NCBI RefSeq assembly: GCF_030053415.1
Contig: NZ_JASGBJ010000002.1
Coordinates: 558,001 to 622,000 of the forward strand
DNA: 64,000 nucleotides
Reading direction: 5' to 3'
From: Marinobacter sp. CHS3-4
GTDB taxonomy: Bacteria > Pseudomonadota > Gammaproteobacteria > Pseudomonadales > Oleiphilaceae
Part shown: one piece after another, positions 16,823-26,805 of the stretch
Numbering within the stretch: position 1 is the first letter of the stretch
Layout: each line of letters opens with the position of its first letter
Notes under the pieces: generated by a model
Databases searched by the model: none
Seen by the model: only the letters and a program-made list of their open reading frames with translations
What the model was told of the DNA's origin: nothing
Made by a program: the position numbers and the translations under genes

Positions 16823-17878
16823 TTGACTTCCAGACCTGTGATGCCCGCTGAGTGGGAACCTCAAAGCGCTGTTATGCTCACCTGGCCCCATCCCGGCACG
16901 GACTGGAGTTCGGTGCTGGATGAGGTCGAGCCCGTATTTCTGGATATCGCCCGGGCCGTATTGAGATTTCAACACCTGCTCGTCAGCTGCGAACACGTGT
17001 TACGGCTCCAGTCACTGGAACGAGAGCTGAACCAGTACGCCGAGAAGTACCAACTTCCTGGGCGTGTGATCGGTGTTCCTGCTCCTGCAGACGATACCTG
17101 GGCCCGCGACCATGGCCCCATTGCGCTGCGAACAAGCGAAGGCAAAACCGAGCTGCTCGATTTCAGATTCAATGCCTGGGGCGGGAAATTCGCCTGGGAA
17201 AAAGACAACGCGCTCAACCAACATCTGGCCAATTTTGGCAGTTTTGGAACCACTCCGCTGGTACCAGTGGACTTCGTGCTGGAAGGCGGGTCGCTGGAAT
17301 CCGACGGTGCGGGCACACTGATGACAACCACCGAATGCCTGCTGGCACCCTCACGCAATCCAGAGCTGGACCGATCAGCCATTGAAGCCATGCTCAAAGA
17401 GACTCTGGGCGCAGAACGGGTGCTCTGGCTAAACCATGGGTATCTGGCCGGCGATGACACAGACAGCCACATCGATACCCTGGCCCGTTTCTGCGCTGAA
17501 GATCATATCTGCTATGTCGCCTGCCCGGATGCAAGCGACGAGCACTACAGCGCTCTGGCCGCAATGGAAGATGATCTGATGCAGTTTCGTCGGGCCGACG
17601 GATCTCGCTACAAACTGACGGCTCTGCCCTGGCCGGATGCCATCTTCGATGAAGACGGCGAACGACTTCCGGCTACTTATGCCAATTTTCTGATCGTTAA
17701 TGATGCGGTGCTGGTTCCTGTCTACGGTGTGCCGCAGGACAACGAAGCTCTGGATATCATTAATAGCCTGTTCCCGGAACGGGAGATCGTTGCCATCAAT
17801 TGCAGACCATTGATTACTCAGCATGGCAGCCTTCATTGCGTGACCATGCAATTGCCCGCAGGAGTCGTGAATCCATGA
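16823..17878 (+). CDS. aguA: Agmatine deiminase (agmatine iminohydrolase)
   Basis: Hydrolyses agmatine to N-carbamoylputrescine and ammonia, the first step from arginine-derived agmatine to putrescine. The 351-residue protein has the peptidyl-arginine-deiminase-type fold, with the WARDHGP and GGSLESDG segments, the HIDTLARF histidine and the catalytic Cys339 in GSLHCVTM near the C terminus. The frame starts with TTG at 16823, preceded by AAGGTG; an ATG at 16841 is the alternative and has no clear ribosome site. Its stop overlaps the aguB start as ATGA. Confidence 0.94.
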   Translation: MTSRPVMPAEWEPQSAVMLTWPHPGTDWSSVLDEVEPVFLDIARAVLRFQHLLVSCEHVLRLQSLERELNQYAEKYQLPGRVIGVPAPADDTWARDHGPIALRTSEGKTELLDFRFNAWGGKFAWEKDNALNQHLANFGSFGTTPLVPVDFVLEGGSLESDGAGTLMTTTECLLAPSRNPELDRSAIEAMLKETLGAERVLWLNHGYLAGDDTDSHIDTLARFCAEDHICYVACPDASDEHYSALAAMEDDLMQFRRADGSRYKLTALPWPDAIFDEDGERLPATYANFLIVNDAVLVPVYGVPQDNEALDIINSLFPEREIVAINCRPLITQHGSLHCVTMQLPAGVVNP

Positions 17879-18816
17879 CCGATCAGGCGGAACACACCGG
17901 TAACACCAATACCCGTATGCTGAAAGTGGCCGCCATTCAGCAACAGTGTGGCGATGACAAAGACCAGAACCTCGACACCACCGAGCGCCTGGTGCGCCAC
18001 GCCGCATCCGATGGCCATCAACTGGTGGTTCTTCAGGAGCTGCACGCTACTCGCTATTTCTGTCAGACCGAAGACACCCGCGTTTTTGATCTTGCCGAGC
18101 CTGTACCTGGCCCAACAACCAAGCGACTGGAAGCTCTGGCAAAGGAACTGGAGGTGGTTATCGTAGGTTCCGTATTTGAACGGCGCATGAACGGCGTTTA
18201 CCACAACACCGCGGTGGTATTTGACTCCGACGGAACCATGGCGGGCATGTATCGAAAGATGCACATCCCGGACGATCCCGGCTTCTACGAAAAGTTTTAT
18301 TTCACCCCTGGTGACGCCACATTCAATAACGGTGACAGCGGCTTCACGCCCATCGACACCAGTGTCGGCCGACTCGGCGTTCTGGTCTGCTGGGATCAGT
18401 GGTATCCGGAAGCCGCGCGTCTGATGGCGCTGGCCGGCGCCGAGCTTCTGATCTACCCCACTGCCATTGGCTGGGATGTCACCGATGACCCGGATGAACA
18501 AGCGCGACAGCTCGAGGCCTGGGTGACAGTTCAACGCGGCCATGCCGTGGCCAACAACCTGCCTGTCATCGCACCCAATCGCACCGGTACGGAACCCGAT
18601 CCGTCTGGCGCCACCGACGGCATCCGCTTCTGGGGCAATAGTTTTATCTGTGGACCGCAGGGCGAATTCCTGACCCGTGCTGACGAATCGTCTGAAACCG
18701 TTCTTTCGGCCACCATCGACCGACACCGAAGTGAATCGATTCGCCGCATCTGGCCGTATCTACGTGACCGTCGCATTGATGCCTACGGCGACATCACTAA
18801 ACGGGTAAGGGACTGA
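17875..18816 (+). CDS. aguB: N-carbamoylputrescine amidase
   Basis: Nitrilase-family hydrolase converting N-carbamoylputrescine to putrescine, CO2 and ammonia. The catalytic triad is visible: Glu55 in LQELHA, Lys128 in YRKMHIPDDPGF and Cys172 in LVCWDQWYPE. The start at 17875 overlaps the aguA stop by four bases, giving 313 residues; the frame extends upstream into aguA without a ribosome site. Next to aguA this completes the agmatine route of putrescine synthesis. The AguR regulator seen in some Pseudomonas is not in this window. Confidence 0.94.
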   Translation: MTDQAEHTGNTNTRMLKVAAIQQQCGDDKDQNLDTTERLVRHAASDGHQLVVLQELHATRYFCQTEDTRVFDLAEPVPGPTTKRLEALAKELEVVIVGSVFERRMNGVYHNTAVVFDSDGTMAGMYRKMHIPDDPGFYEKFYFTPGDATFNNGDSGFTPIDTSVGRLGVLVCWDQWYPEAARLMALAGAELLIYPTAIGWDVTDDPDEQARQLEAWVTVQRGHAVANNLPVIAPNRTGTEPDPSGATDGIRFWGNSFICGPQGEFLTRADESSETVLSATIDRHRSESIRRIWPYLRDRRIDAYGDITKRVRD

Positions 18817-18823
18817 TGAGCGC

Positions 18824-19735
18824 ATGAAGGCGAGAACAGATCAGGTCATCGAATCACTGAACAGCATCCTGCTGGGCAAAGAGCATCAGGTACGCCTGGC
18901 GTTCTGCGGTCTGCTGGCCCAAGGCCATCTGCTCATTGAAGACATACCTGGCATGGGCAAAACGACCCTCTCGCACGCCCTGGCCAAAGTCATGGGCCTG
19001 AGCTATAAGCGAATCCAGTTCACCAATGACCTGCTGCCGGCTGACGTGCTCGGCTTTTCGATGTATGACAGGGAAGCAGGCACTCTTGTGTTCCATCCCG
19101 GGCCCATTTTTGCTCAGGTAGTACTGGCCGACGAAATCAACCGGGCATCACCCCGAACTCAAAGCGCCTTGCTCGAAGCCATGGAAGAGCGCCAAGTCTC
19201 GATTGAAGGTGAAACCCGGCCGTTGCCCAAGCCTTTTTTCGTCATTGCCACCCAGAATCCGATTGAACAGGGCGGCACCTATCCCCTGCCCGAATCCCAG
19301 CTTGACCGCTTTCTGATGCGCATCCGGCTTGGCTACCCTGACCCCCGGGCAGAGCGAGAATTGCTGGAAGGTGAAGACCGACGAGTCCTGACGGACCGAC
19401 TGTCCTCGATTCTTGCAGTCGACGACCTGAAACACCTTCAGGAAGCGGTTGAAAAAGTCACCACCAGCCCCGCATTACTGGATTATGTCCAGAGGCTGCT
19501 GGAGCAAAGCCGCCAGATGCCCGGCCTTGTCTACGGCCTGTCACCACGCGCCGGACTCGGCCTGGTTAGGGCCGCAAAAGCCTGGGCGATGATGAACGGC
19601 CGCAATCATGTGCTGCCAGACGACATACAGGCCGTCTTCCCGGCCGTGGCGGAGCATCGTCTGGAGCAAGGCGAATCTGGCAAGAGCCAGGAAAGGATAC
19701 GGCATTTGCTGACTTCCGTTTCCGTTATCGAATAA
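18824..19735 (+). CDS. MoxR-family AAA+ ATPase
   Basis: A 303-residue AAA+ protein of the MoxR branch. Walker A is GMGKTT (residues 43-48), Walker B is VLADEINRASP, followed by sensor 1 in IATQNP and the arginine-finger segment QLDRFLMRI; the C-terminal lid is present. MoxR ATPases act as chaperones that assemble or insert cofactors into partner complexes. It begins only 7 bp after aguB and is followed by trxB. The DUF58 and von Willebrand-type partners that usually follow moxR are missing here, so its client is unknown. Confidence 0.9.
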   Translation: MKARTDQVIESLNSILLGKEHQVRLAFCGLLAQGHLLIEDIPGMGKTTLSHALAKVMGLSYKRIQFTNDLLPADVLGFSMYDREAGTLVFHPGPIFAQVVLADEINRASPRTQSALLEAMEERQVSIEGETRPLPKPFFVIATQNPIEQGGTYPLPESQLDRFLMRIRLGYPDPRAERELLEGEDRRVLTDRLSSILAVDDLKHLQEAVEKVTTSPALLDYVQRLLEQSRQMPGLVYGLSPRAGLGLVRAAKAWAMMNGRNHVLPDDIQAVFPAVAEHRLEQGESGKSQERIRHLLTSVSVIE

Positions 19736-19771
19736 ATACCATTCGTTGCAAGACCATTTGAATTGAAGTGA

Positions 19772-20731
<960 letters not shown>

Positions 20732-20785
20732 ACGTGCTCCGGATTTCATTGAAAGGAAGGTAACTCCGAAATTCGAAAAGGTAGG

Positions 20786-20882
20786 CGGGTGGGGGTGCTG
20801 GAAACTGTGCGGAGCCAAGGATGGCGAAGCTCAAGCGCCACATGGATGTGCCGAAGGAGCGTGTTTCCAGCACCCCTACCCG
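20786..20882. repeat. 97-nt intergenic palindromic element after trxB
   Basis: Two 20-bp arms (20786-20805 and 20863-20882) are inverted complements with one mismatch, which becomes a G-U pair in the plus-strand transcript. The 57-nt interior contains two further small palindromes, GCCAAGGATGGC and CACATGGATGTG, giving a branched fold. This looks like an extragenic repeat unit of the kind scattered through gammaproteobacterial genomes. It could end or stabilise the trxB transcript. No T-tract follows it and no second copy is seen in this window. Confidence 0.7.
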
Positions 20883-20923
20883 ACTGCTGACACCACCACA
20901 GTCAAAACAAAAGCCAGAAAAAC

Positions 20924-21637
20924 ATGACCGCACTCCCCTGGCTAGACACCCAAAAACTCTGGTTTCCAGACCCCGAGCAGGCACTGGACGACCCGGACGG
21001 CTTACTCGCCATCGGCGGCGACCTGTCAACAGACAGGCTAATACTGGCCTACCAGAGCGGCATCTTCCCCTGGTTCAGCGACGACCAGCCCATCCTCTGG
21101 TGGTCACCAAATCCAAGGTGCGTGCTTTTCCCATCGGAAATCCACATCGCCAGAAGCCTGCGACGAACCCTTAACCGACAGCATTTCACCATCACCGGTG
21201 ACCAGGCCTTCAGCAGAGTCATCAGGCTTTGCGCCCAAACCCGTGCGGAAGGCACCTGGATCACAGAAGACATGATCGCCGCCTACAGCAAACTACATCG
21301 TCAGGGCATTGCCCACTCCATCGAAGCCTGGAACCCCAAAAACGAACTGGTCGGCGGGATGTACGGCATCGCAATGGGTCGCTGCTTTTTCGGCGAATCC
21401 ATGTTCTCGCTGGAAACCAATGCTTCACGCGTCCTGATGGTCCATTTGGCAAGACAACTTGAAGAATGGGGCTATCGTCTGATGGACTGTCAGGTAGAAA
21501 GCGATCACCTGATCCGGATGGGAGCGCGCACTATTCCGCGCACAGAGTTTTTATCTATACTCAAAGAATCGGTCAGCCAGCGCCCCGACCACGACCACTG
21601 GGACATTCAATGGCGTTGGCCAGATCCAACGCAGTGA
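20924..21637 (+). CDS. aat: Leucyl/phenylalanyl-tRNA--protein transferase
   Basis: Adds Leu or Phe from charged tRNA to proteins starting with Arg or Lys, creating N-degrons recognised by ClpS. At 237 residues it matches the family, with the conserved AYQSGIFPWF and WWSPNPRCVLFP segments near residues 44-68 and the GGMYGIAMGRCFFGESMFS core. It is followed after 14 bp by bpt. Confidence 0.96.
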   Translation: MTALPWLDTQKLWFPDPEQALDDPDGLLAIGGDLSTDRLILAYQSGIFPWFSDDQPILWWSPNPRCVLFPSEIHIARSLRRTLNRQHFTITGDQAFSRVIRLCAQTRAEGTWITEDMIAAYSKLHRQGIAHSIEAWNPKNELVGGMYGIAMGRCFFGESMFSLETNASRVLMVHLARQLEEWGYRLMDCQVESDHLIRMGARTIPRTEFLSILKESVSQRPDHDHWDIQWRWPDPTQ

Positions 21638-21651
21638 CCGCGGAGGGTTAA

Positions 21652-22365
21652 ATGAGCAACCTGAGAACACTGGTTTTCTTTGCGACGCCCGCCCACGACT
21701 GTAGCTATATTCCGGGCCGGCAGGCCACCACCATGTTTGTGGATCCCCGAGCACAGGTAGACAAACGACTCTACAGCCAGCTTACCTCGCTGGGGTTCCG
21801 CCGCAGTGGCTCTCACTACTACCGCCCTCATTGCGAACACTGCAACGCGTGCGTACCCGTCAGGTTGAAAGTTGAGGATTTTATGCCAGACCGCAGTCAA
21901 CGCCGGGTTCTGAAAAAGAACTCGGACCTGACCTGCCGGATGGTGACGGCCAGTTTTACCGAGCGGTACTACGATCTCTACTCCCGATATATTGAACAAC
22001 GCCATTCAGATGGCGACATGTACCCGCCTTCCCGCGAACAATTCACATCGTTTCTGGTTGAAGGCGCAACGGACTCCTGGTTTCTTGAGATCCTTGATCA
22101 GGACCAACTGGTAGGACTGGCCGCCGTCGATAAACTGGACGAAGGCCTTTCTGCTATTTACACGGTGTTTGAGCCTTCCTACGAGCACCGTAGCCTGGGA
22201 ACCTTCGCTATACTCTGGCAAATTGAAGAGGCAAATCGCCTTGAACTATCTTATCTTTATCTTGGCTATTGGATAGCCGAATGCCGCAAAATGAACTACA
22301 AGACCCGCTTCCAGCCTATCGAAGCCCTGCGTGATGGGCACTGGCAAGTCATGGACCAGCATTGA
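21652..22365 (+). CDS. bpt: Aspartate/glutamate leucyltransferase (Bpt, ATE family)
   Basis: A 237-residue member of the arginyltransferase (ATE1-like) superfamily. Bacterial members transfer Leu to N-terminal Asp or Glu rather than Arg. The Cys-rich HCEHCNACVPVRL segment (about 62-74) and the C-terminal LGYWIAECRKMNYK segment are characteristic. The ATG at 21652 has GGAGG upstream. With aat, clpA and clpS nearby it completes an N-degron pathway in one locus. Confidence 0.93.
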   Translation: MSNLRTLVFFATPAHDCSYIPGRQATTMFVDPRAQVDKRLYSQLTSLGFRRSGSHYYRPHCEHCNACVPVRLKVEDFMPDRSQRRVLKKNSDLTCRMVTASFTERYYDLYSRYIEQRHSDGDMYPPSREQFTSFLVEGATDSWFLEILDQDQLVGLAAVDKLDEGLSAIYTVFEPSYEHRSLGTFAILWQIEEANRLELSYLYLGYWIAECRKMNYKTRFQPIEALRDGHWQVMDQH

Positions 22366-22369
22366 TTTT

Positions 22370-22398
22370 TTGCCATATCCGGTCAAATCAGGCAGAAT
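22370..22398 (+). promoter_or_regulatory. Candidate infA promoter
   Basis: TTGCCA (22370-22375) and CAGAAT (22393-22398) are 17 bp apart, each matching four or more of six consensus positions, with a transcription start near 22405 and a 40-nt leader to infA. This would let infA be expressed independently of aat-bpt. Prediction by eye. Confidence 0.4.
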
Positions 22399-22445
22399 TG
22401 CGCAATTTAAAATCAAAGCAAGCCAATTTACGAGGTTTTTACTGA

Positions 22446-22664
22446 ATGGCGAAATCAGATGTCATTGAAATGGAAGGCGTTATTGTCGACACCCTTCCAA
22501 ACACCATGTTTCGTGTTGAACTTGAAAACGGCCACGTTGTGACTGCTCACATCTCCGGAAAAATGCGCAAGAACTACATCCGCATCCTGACCGGCGATAA
22601 AGTTAAGGTAGAGCTGACGCCTTACGACCTGAGCAAAGGGCGCATCGTTTACCGCGCTCGCTGA
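22446..22664 (+). CDS. infA: Translation initiation factor IF-1
   Basis: A 72-residue OB-fold S1-domain protein that binds the ribosomal A site during initiation. The sequence is the canonical IF-1 pattern: [11 protein letters not shown] at the N terminus, [10 protein letters not shown] in the middle and [18 protein letters not shown] at the C terminus. ACGAGG lies upstream of the start. A strong terminator follows at 22691. Confidence 0.98.
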   Translation: MAKSDVIEMEGVIVDTLPNTMFRVELENGHVVTAHISGKMRKNYIRILTGDKVKVELTPYDLSKGRIVYRAR

Positions 22665-22690
22665 TCTCACCCGACATCTGACAGAACACG

Positions 22691-22722
22691 AAAAAGGCCA
22701 CACTCGAAAGTGTGGCCTTTTT
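22691..22722. terminator. Bidirectional intrinsic terminator between infA and clpA
   Basis: A perfect 14-bp stem (AAAAAGGCCACACT paired with its complement) closes a CGAA tetraloop. A-run and T-run flanks on both sides make it an efficient Rho-independent terminator for infA on the plus strand and clpA on the minus strand. In E. coli the serW tRNA gene occupies this gap; here there is only the terminator. Confidence 0.95.
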
Positions 22723-22755
22723 GTTTGCCTGATGTCCGGATGAATCAGTGACGAA

Positions 22756-25035
22756 TCAGACGGCTTCTGCCGGCTCATCCTCGTACTCAAACACCAGCTC
22801 ATCATCCTTCAGATGAATGTGGACCTCACCTCCGTTTTCGGACAGGCGCCCAAACAGGATCTGCTCGGCCAGTGGCCGTTTGATCTTATCCTGAATCAGG
22901 CGACCCATGGGACGCGCACCCATGGTGACGTCGTAGCCTTTCTCCGCCAGCCAAACCTTGGCTTCGTCATCCACGTGCAGCACAACATGTTTCTCATCCA
23001 GCTGCGCCTGCAACTCGGTGAGGAATTTGTCCACTACATGGGTGATCGTTGCCGGCTGTAAATCGCCGAACTGAATGATGCCATCCAGGCGATTGCGGAA
23101 TTCCGGCGTGAAGGTCTTGCTGATGATTTCCATGCCGTCAGAGCTATGGTCCTGCTCATTGAAACCAATCGAGCGGCGAGCCATGCTCTCTGCCCCGGCA
23201 TTGGTCGTCATCACTAGAATGACGTGACGGAAATCGGCTTTGCGACCGTTATTGTCCGTCAGCGTGCCGTGATCCATCACCTGCAGCAGCAGGTTGAAGA
23301 CTTCCGGATGCGCTTTTTCAATTTCATCCAGGAGCAGCACGCAGTGCGGATGTTTGCTGACAGATTCCGTCAACAGACCGCCCTGATCATAGCCAACATA
23401 GCCCGGAGGCGCGCCAATCAGCCGTGACACCGTATGGCGCTCCATGTACTCAGACATGTCGAAACGCACAAGCTCGATGCCGAGCACTTTTGCAAGCTGT
23501 TTGGTTACCTCGGTCTTGCCGACACCAGTTGGACCAGAGAACAGGAACGCACCCTCCGGTTTCTCTGGCGCCTTCAAACCGGCGCGAGCCAGCTTAATCG
23601 CTGTAGACAGAGACTCGATGGCCGGATCCTGACCGAATACGGTCATCTTCAGATCCCGCTCCAGGTTACGCAGCAGGTCTTTATCGTTGCTGGAAACGTT
23701 CTTCGGTGGAATGCGGGCGATGTTAGCCACCACATCCTCAATTTCTGGCACATCAATGGTCTTTTTGCGCTTCGATGAGTTGATCAACCGCTGATGAGCG
23801 CCCGCTTCGTCAATCACGTCGATAGCCTTGTCCGGCAAGTGTCGATCGTTGATGTAACGTTCCGACAGTTCGGCAGCCACTTTCAAGGCCTGATCGGTAT
23901 ATTTCAGGTCGTGATGTTTCTCGAAGTGCGATTTCAACCCTTTCAGGATCTGATAGGTGTCCTCGACACTGGGTTCGTTGACATCAATCTTCTGGAATCG
24001 ACGAGCCAGCGCACTGTCTTTCTCGAAGATGCCCCGGAATTCCTGGAAGGTCGTTGACCCGATACACCGGATCTCGCCCGAACTGAGCATGGGCTTGAGA
24101 AGGTTGGACGCATCCATAACGCCACCGGACGCAGAACCGGCACCAATGATGGTGTGGATCTCGTCAATGAACAGAATGGCGTGATCTTCTTTCTTCAGCT
24201 CTGCCAGCAGCCCTTTCAGACGCTTCTCGAAATCGCCCCGGTACTTGGTACCAGCCAGCAGCGCGCCCAGATCCAGTGAATACACCACGCCATCGGAAAT
24301 GATGTCCGGCACCTGGCCGTCCACAATGCGCTTGGCAAGGCCTTCAGCAATTGCAGTTTTGCCAACGCCGGCCTCACCGACCAGTAGCGGGTTGTTTTTA
24401 CGGCGACGAACCAGAATCTGGACGACCCTTTCAACCTCGTGCTCACGACCGATCAGTGGGTCAATACGGCCCTGACGCGCTTGCTCGTTGAGATTCGTAG
24501 CGTAATTTTCCAGAGGATTGGAAGAGGAACCTTCCTCACCAACCTCTTCCTGGGAAGCCTGATCGTGACCTTCGTCTTCGGCTCCCTGAACACGGGAAAT
24601 CCCGTGAGACACAAAATTCACCACGTCAATCCGGGCGATGCTCTGCTTCTTGAGCACATACACCGCCTGACTTTCCTGCTCGCTGAAAATAGCGACCAGT
24701 ACGTTGGCACCGGTGACCTCTTTTTTGCCAGAGGACTGGACGTGAAATACCGCCCGCTGCAGCACGCGCTGAAAGCCCAGCGTTGGCTGAGTCTCCCGCT
24801 CGCTGTCGTTACTGGGGATCAGTGGCGTGGTTGAATCCACAAATTCAACCAGTTCCTCCTGAAGCTGGGCCAGATCTGCACCGCAAGCTTTCAGGACGCC
24901 CACTGCCGATTCGTTATCGAGCAAAGCCAACAGTAAGTGCTCAACCGTCATGAACTCATGACGCTTGTCACGCGCACTTTTGAAGGCGGAATTCAGTGTA
25001 ATCTCAAGATCTTTGCTCAGCATGGGCCACCCCAA
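22756..25035 (-). CDS. clpA: ATP-dependent Clp protease ATP-binding subunit ClpA
   Basis: AAA+ unfoldase that feeds substrates to ClpP. The 759-residue protein has the N-terminal double Clp repeat domain (about 1-145) that docks ClpS, a first AAA module with [10 protein letters not shown] and LFIDEIHTI, and a second with GPTGVGKTE and [11 protein letters not shown]; the D2 large domain contains the IGAPPGYVG pore loop. It begins 6 bp after clpS, so the adaptor and unfoldase are co-transcribed. ClpP is not in the window. Confidence 0.97.
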   Translation of the reverse strand: MGWPMLSKDLEITLNSAFKSARDKRHEFMTVEHLLLALLDNESAVGVLKACGADLAQLQEELVEFVDSTTPLIPSNDSERETQPTLGFQRVLQRAVFHVQSSGKKEVTGANVLVAIFSEQESQAVYVLKKQSIARIDVVNFVSHGISRVQGAEDEGHDQASQEEVGEEGSSSNPLENYATNLNEQARQGRIDPLIGREHEVERVVQILVRRRKNNPLLVGEAGVGKTAIAEGLAKRIVDGQVPDIISDGVVYSLDLGALLAGTKYRGDFEKRLKGLLAELKKEDHAILFIDEIHTIIGAGSASGGVMDASNLLKPMLSSGEIRCIGSTTFQEFRGIFEKDSALARRFQKIDVNEPSVEDTYQILKGLKSHFEKHHDLKYTDQALKVAAELSERYINDRHLPDKAIDVIDEAGAHQRLINSSKRKKTIDVPEIEDVVANIARIPPKNVSSNDKDLLRNLERDLKMTVFGQDPAIESLSTAIKLARAGLKAPEKPEGAFLFSGPTGVGKTEVTKQLAKVLGIELVRFDMSEYMERHTVSRLIGAPPGYVGYDQGGLLTESVSKHPHCVLLLDEIEKAHPEVFNLLLQVMDHGTLTDNNGRKADFRHVILVMTTNAGAESMARRSIGFNEQDHSSDGMEIISKTFTPEFRNRLDGIIQFGDLQPATITHVVDKFLTELQAQLDEKHVVLHVDDEAKVWLAEKGYDVTMGARPMGRLIQDKIKRPLAEQILFGRLSENGGEVHIHLKDDELVFEYEDEPAEAV

Positions 25036-25041
25036 GGTCTA

Positions 25042-25401
25042 TCAGTCCGCACGTTCAATCTCGCAAAGGAGCGGATGTTCGCATTCCGAGGAATACTGGT
25101 TCACCTGTGCCGCCTTTGTTTCTGCGATGTCCCGGGAATAAACCCCGCATACCGCTTTTCCCTGCGTATGGACGAGCAGCATCACCTGCGTCGCCTTTTC
25201 TTCATTCATCCCGAAAAACTTCATTAACACGTCCACTACAAAGTCCATGGGCGTGTAATCATCGTTCAGAAGCAATACCCGAAAGCGTGCCGGACGCTTA
25301 AGTGCCGGCTTTTCCGGCGCCGTACTGACGTCATCCTGACGCCCGGGCTGTTCTTCATCTCCCTGATTAAATACTAGTAGAGAATTCTGGATAGTCCGCA
25401 T
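25042..25401 (-). CDS. clpS: ClpS adaptor for N-degron recognition
   Basis: A 119-residue adaptor that delivers proteins with destabilising N-terminal residues to ClpAP. After a variable N-terminal arm of about 35 residues comes the conserved core: [13 protein letters not shown] (with the Asp and Met that form the N-degron pocket), [14 protein letters not shown] and the helix [11 protein letters not shown]. It sits immediately upstream of clpA and opposite cspD, the usual gammaproteobacterial order. Confidence 0.96.
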   Translation of the reverse strand: MRTIQNSLLVFNQGDEEQPGRQDDVSTAPEKPALKRPARFRVLLLNDDYTPMDFVVDVLMKFFGMNEEKATQVMLLVHTQGKAVCGVYSRDIAETKAAQVNQYSSECEHPLLCEIERAD

Positions 25402-25741
25402 GATTCTTTACCGGAAATCGGTGCCTCTTAACTAAGATGGTTGTCACTCACCCGGTTTTCAAGCATTGAACCGCCCGGATAAGCCTTATTTAAGCATATG
25501 GTAATAATACAGCCTGAGACCCGGATTCAACCATAGATACGTACCGTTTCTCATTTTGAGCTGAACGAATATTGGCCAATGACCAGAAAGCAATGTAAAA
25601 TCTTGTTAACTGGCGTAACGAATGTGTAACCGTAAGCCAGTCGTGCGAGGCAAACGCGCGCTAACACAACACAAAATGACCGCAATCCGTCGAATAACAA
25701 GACAATAAATGTCCGACAATGACAGAACAGGGGAGTTCATC
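25402..25741. other. Divergent regulatory region between clpS and cspD
   Basis: A 340-bp AT-rich region without a convincing gene. On the minus strand TATTAT (25509-25504) with TTGAAT (25530-25525) at a short 15-bp spacing is a weak clpS promoter candidate. On the plus strand TTGTTA (25603-25608) with TGTAAC (25625-25630) at 16 bp could start a cspD transcript with a leader of about 105 nt. No terminator, tRNA or known riboswitch is seen. Confidence 0.45.
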
Positions 25742-26071
25742 ATGCCTCAAGGCAAGGTCAAATGGTTTAACAATGCCAAAGGGTACGGCTTCATCATTGA
25801 AGATGGCTGCACTGACGACCTGTTTGCACATTTCTCATCGGTGCAAATGGAAGGGTATAAAACCCTGAAAGCAGGTCAGCCGGTCACTTTCGACAAAAAA
25901 CCGAGCGACAAAGGCATCCACGCTGTCAATATTGTCCCCGCGGACATTCCCCAGCGTAACACCAAGTCGGCCGGCGATGCGCGTACCGAGGCATCATCGG
26001 ACAGTACCAGTCAGGAGAGTGAGTCCGAAAATACCACTTTCCAGGATCAGCAGCACGCTGTAAACGGCTGA
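25742..26071 (+). CDS. cspD: Cold-shock-domain protein, CspD-like with an extended C-terminal tail
   Basis: A 109-residue single-stranded nucleic acid-binding protein. Residues 1-68 form the cold shock domain, with RNP1-like KGYGFI and RNP2-like DLFAHF. E. coli CspD, a replication inhibitor found in the same place next to clpS, has about 74 residues. Here the domain is followed by about 38 polar residues rich in Ser, Glu, Asp and Gln that look disordered. The ATG at 25742 has GGGGAG upstream; the frame opens 11 codons earlier without a ribosome site. Confidence 0.9.
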   Translation: MPQGKVKWFNNAKGYGFIIEDGCTDDLFAHFSSVQMEGYKTLKAGQPVTFDKKPSDKGIHAVNIVPADIPQRNTKSAGDARTEASSDSTSQESESENTTFQDQQHAVNG

Positions 26072-26187
26072 TCCAAAGCCTAGACAGACTGGCCAACTAT
26101 CGGGTCGCAACCCGGCCGGATGCATGGCACTGCGATACCGGTTATGCTCTGCCCGACAAAAGCACTGCAGACATCGCTGGTTGATCC

Positions 26188-26805
26188 ATGGCCAACCTGG
26201 TTCTTTTCAATAAGCCGTTTCATGTACTGTCCCAATTTACGGACGAGCGTCCGCAAAACGGCGAAGATAAGCGCGCTACCCTCGCAGACTGGATTTCCCT
26301 TCCCTCTGTTTACCCCGCCGGTCGCCTGGATTACGACTCTGAAGGACTCCTGCTGCTAACTGATAGTGGACCGCTGCAGAACAAGATAGCCTCTCCGGGC
26401 CAGAAAATGCCGAAAACCTATTGGGTTCAGGTTGAAGGCGATATCGACGACACTGCCCTTGAGAGGCTCCGCTGTGGAGTTGAGCTGAAAGATGGTTTGA
26501 CCCGTCCAGCAAAAGTCGAACGACTGCCGCAGCCTGATGTATGGCCACGAACACCACCGGTACGGCATCGGGAAACGGTTCCCACCAGTTGGATCAGGCT
26601 GACGATTACCGAAGGGCGCAATCGTCAGGTCAGGCGCATGACGGCCGCTGTGGGATTTCCGACACTCCGTTTGATCCGTTACGCTATTGGCGAGTGGAAT
26701 CTCGAGCAGCTGAAACCTGGCGACTACAGAACGCTTACAGTGCACGCGCCAGACACGAAGAAACCGCCCTCCAGAAAACCCAGACGGAGACATCGACGAT
26801 CATGA
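26188..26805 (+). CDS. rluE: 23S rRNA pseudouridine synthase (RluE family)
   Basis: A 205-residue RsuA-family pseudouridine synthase without the N-terminal S4 domain, as in RluE, which modifies U2457 of 23S rRNA. The catalytic Asp is in the GRLDYDSEGLLLLT motif (about residues 48-61). The ITEGRNRQVRRM segment binds the substrate, and the tail is basic. The gene pairs with the Nudix gene through an ATGA overlap. In E. coli icd lies next to rluE; it is absent here. Confidence 0.93.
   Translation: MANLVLFNKPFHVLSQFTDERPQNGEDKRATLADWISLPSVYPAGRLDYDSEGLLLLTDSGPLQNKIASPGQKMPKTYWVQVEGDIDDTALERLRCGVELKDGLTRPAKVERLPQPDVWPRTPPVRHRETVPTSWIRLTITEGRNRQVRRMTAAVGFPTLRLIRYAIGEWNLEQLKPGDYRTLTVHAPDTKKPPSRKPRRRHRRS

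Noticed and set aside
17833..18726. Minus-strand ORF of 297 codons
   Set aside because: Antisense shadow of aguB, whose catalytic residues are all visible on the plus strand.
20821..21174. Plus-strand ORF starting within the palindrome
   Set aside because: Its start lies in the repeat and most of it overlaps aat in another frame; no ribosome site.
22665..22755. Search for a tRNA gene between infA and clpA, as in E. coli
   Set aside because: Only a bidirectional terminator is present; no cloverleaf or CCA end.
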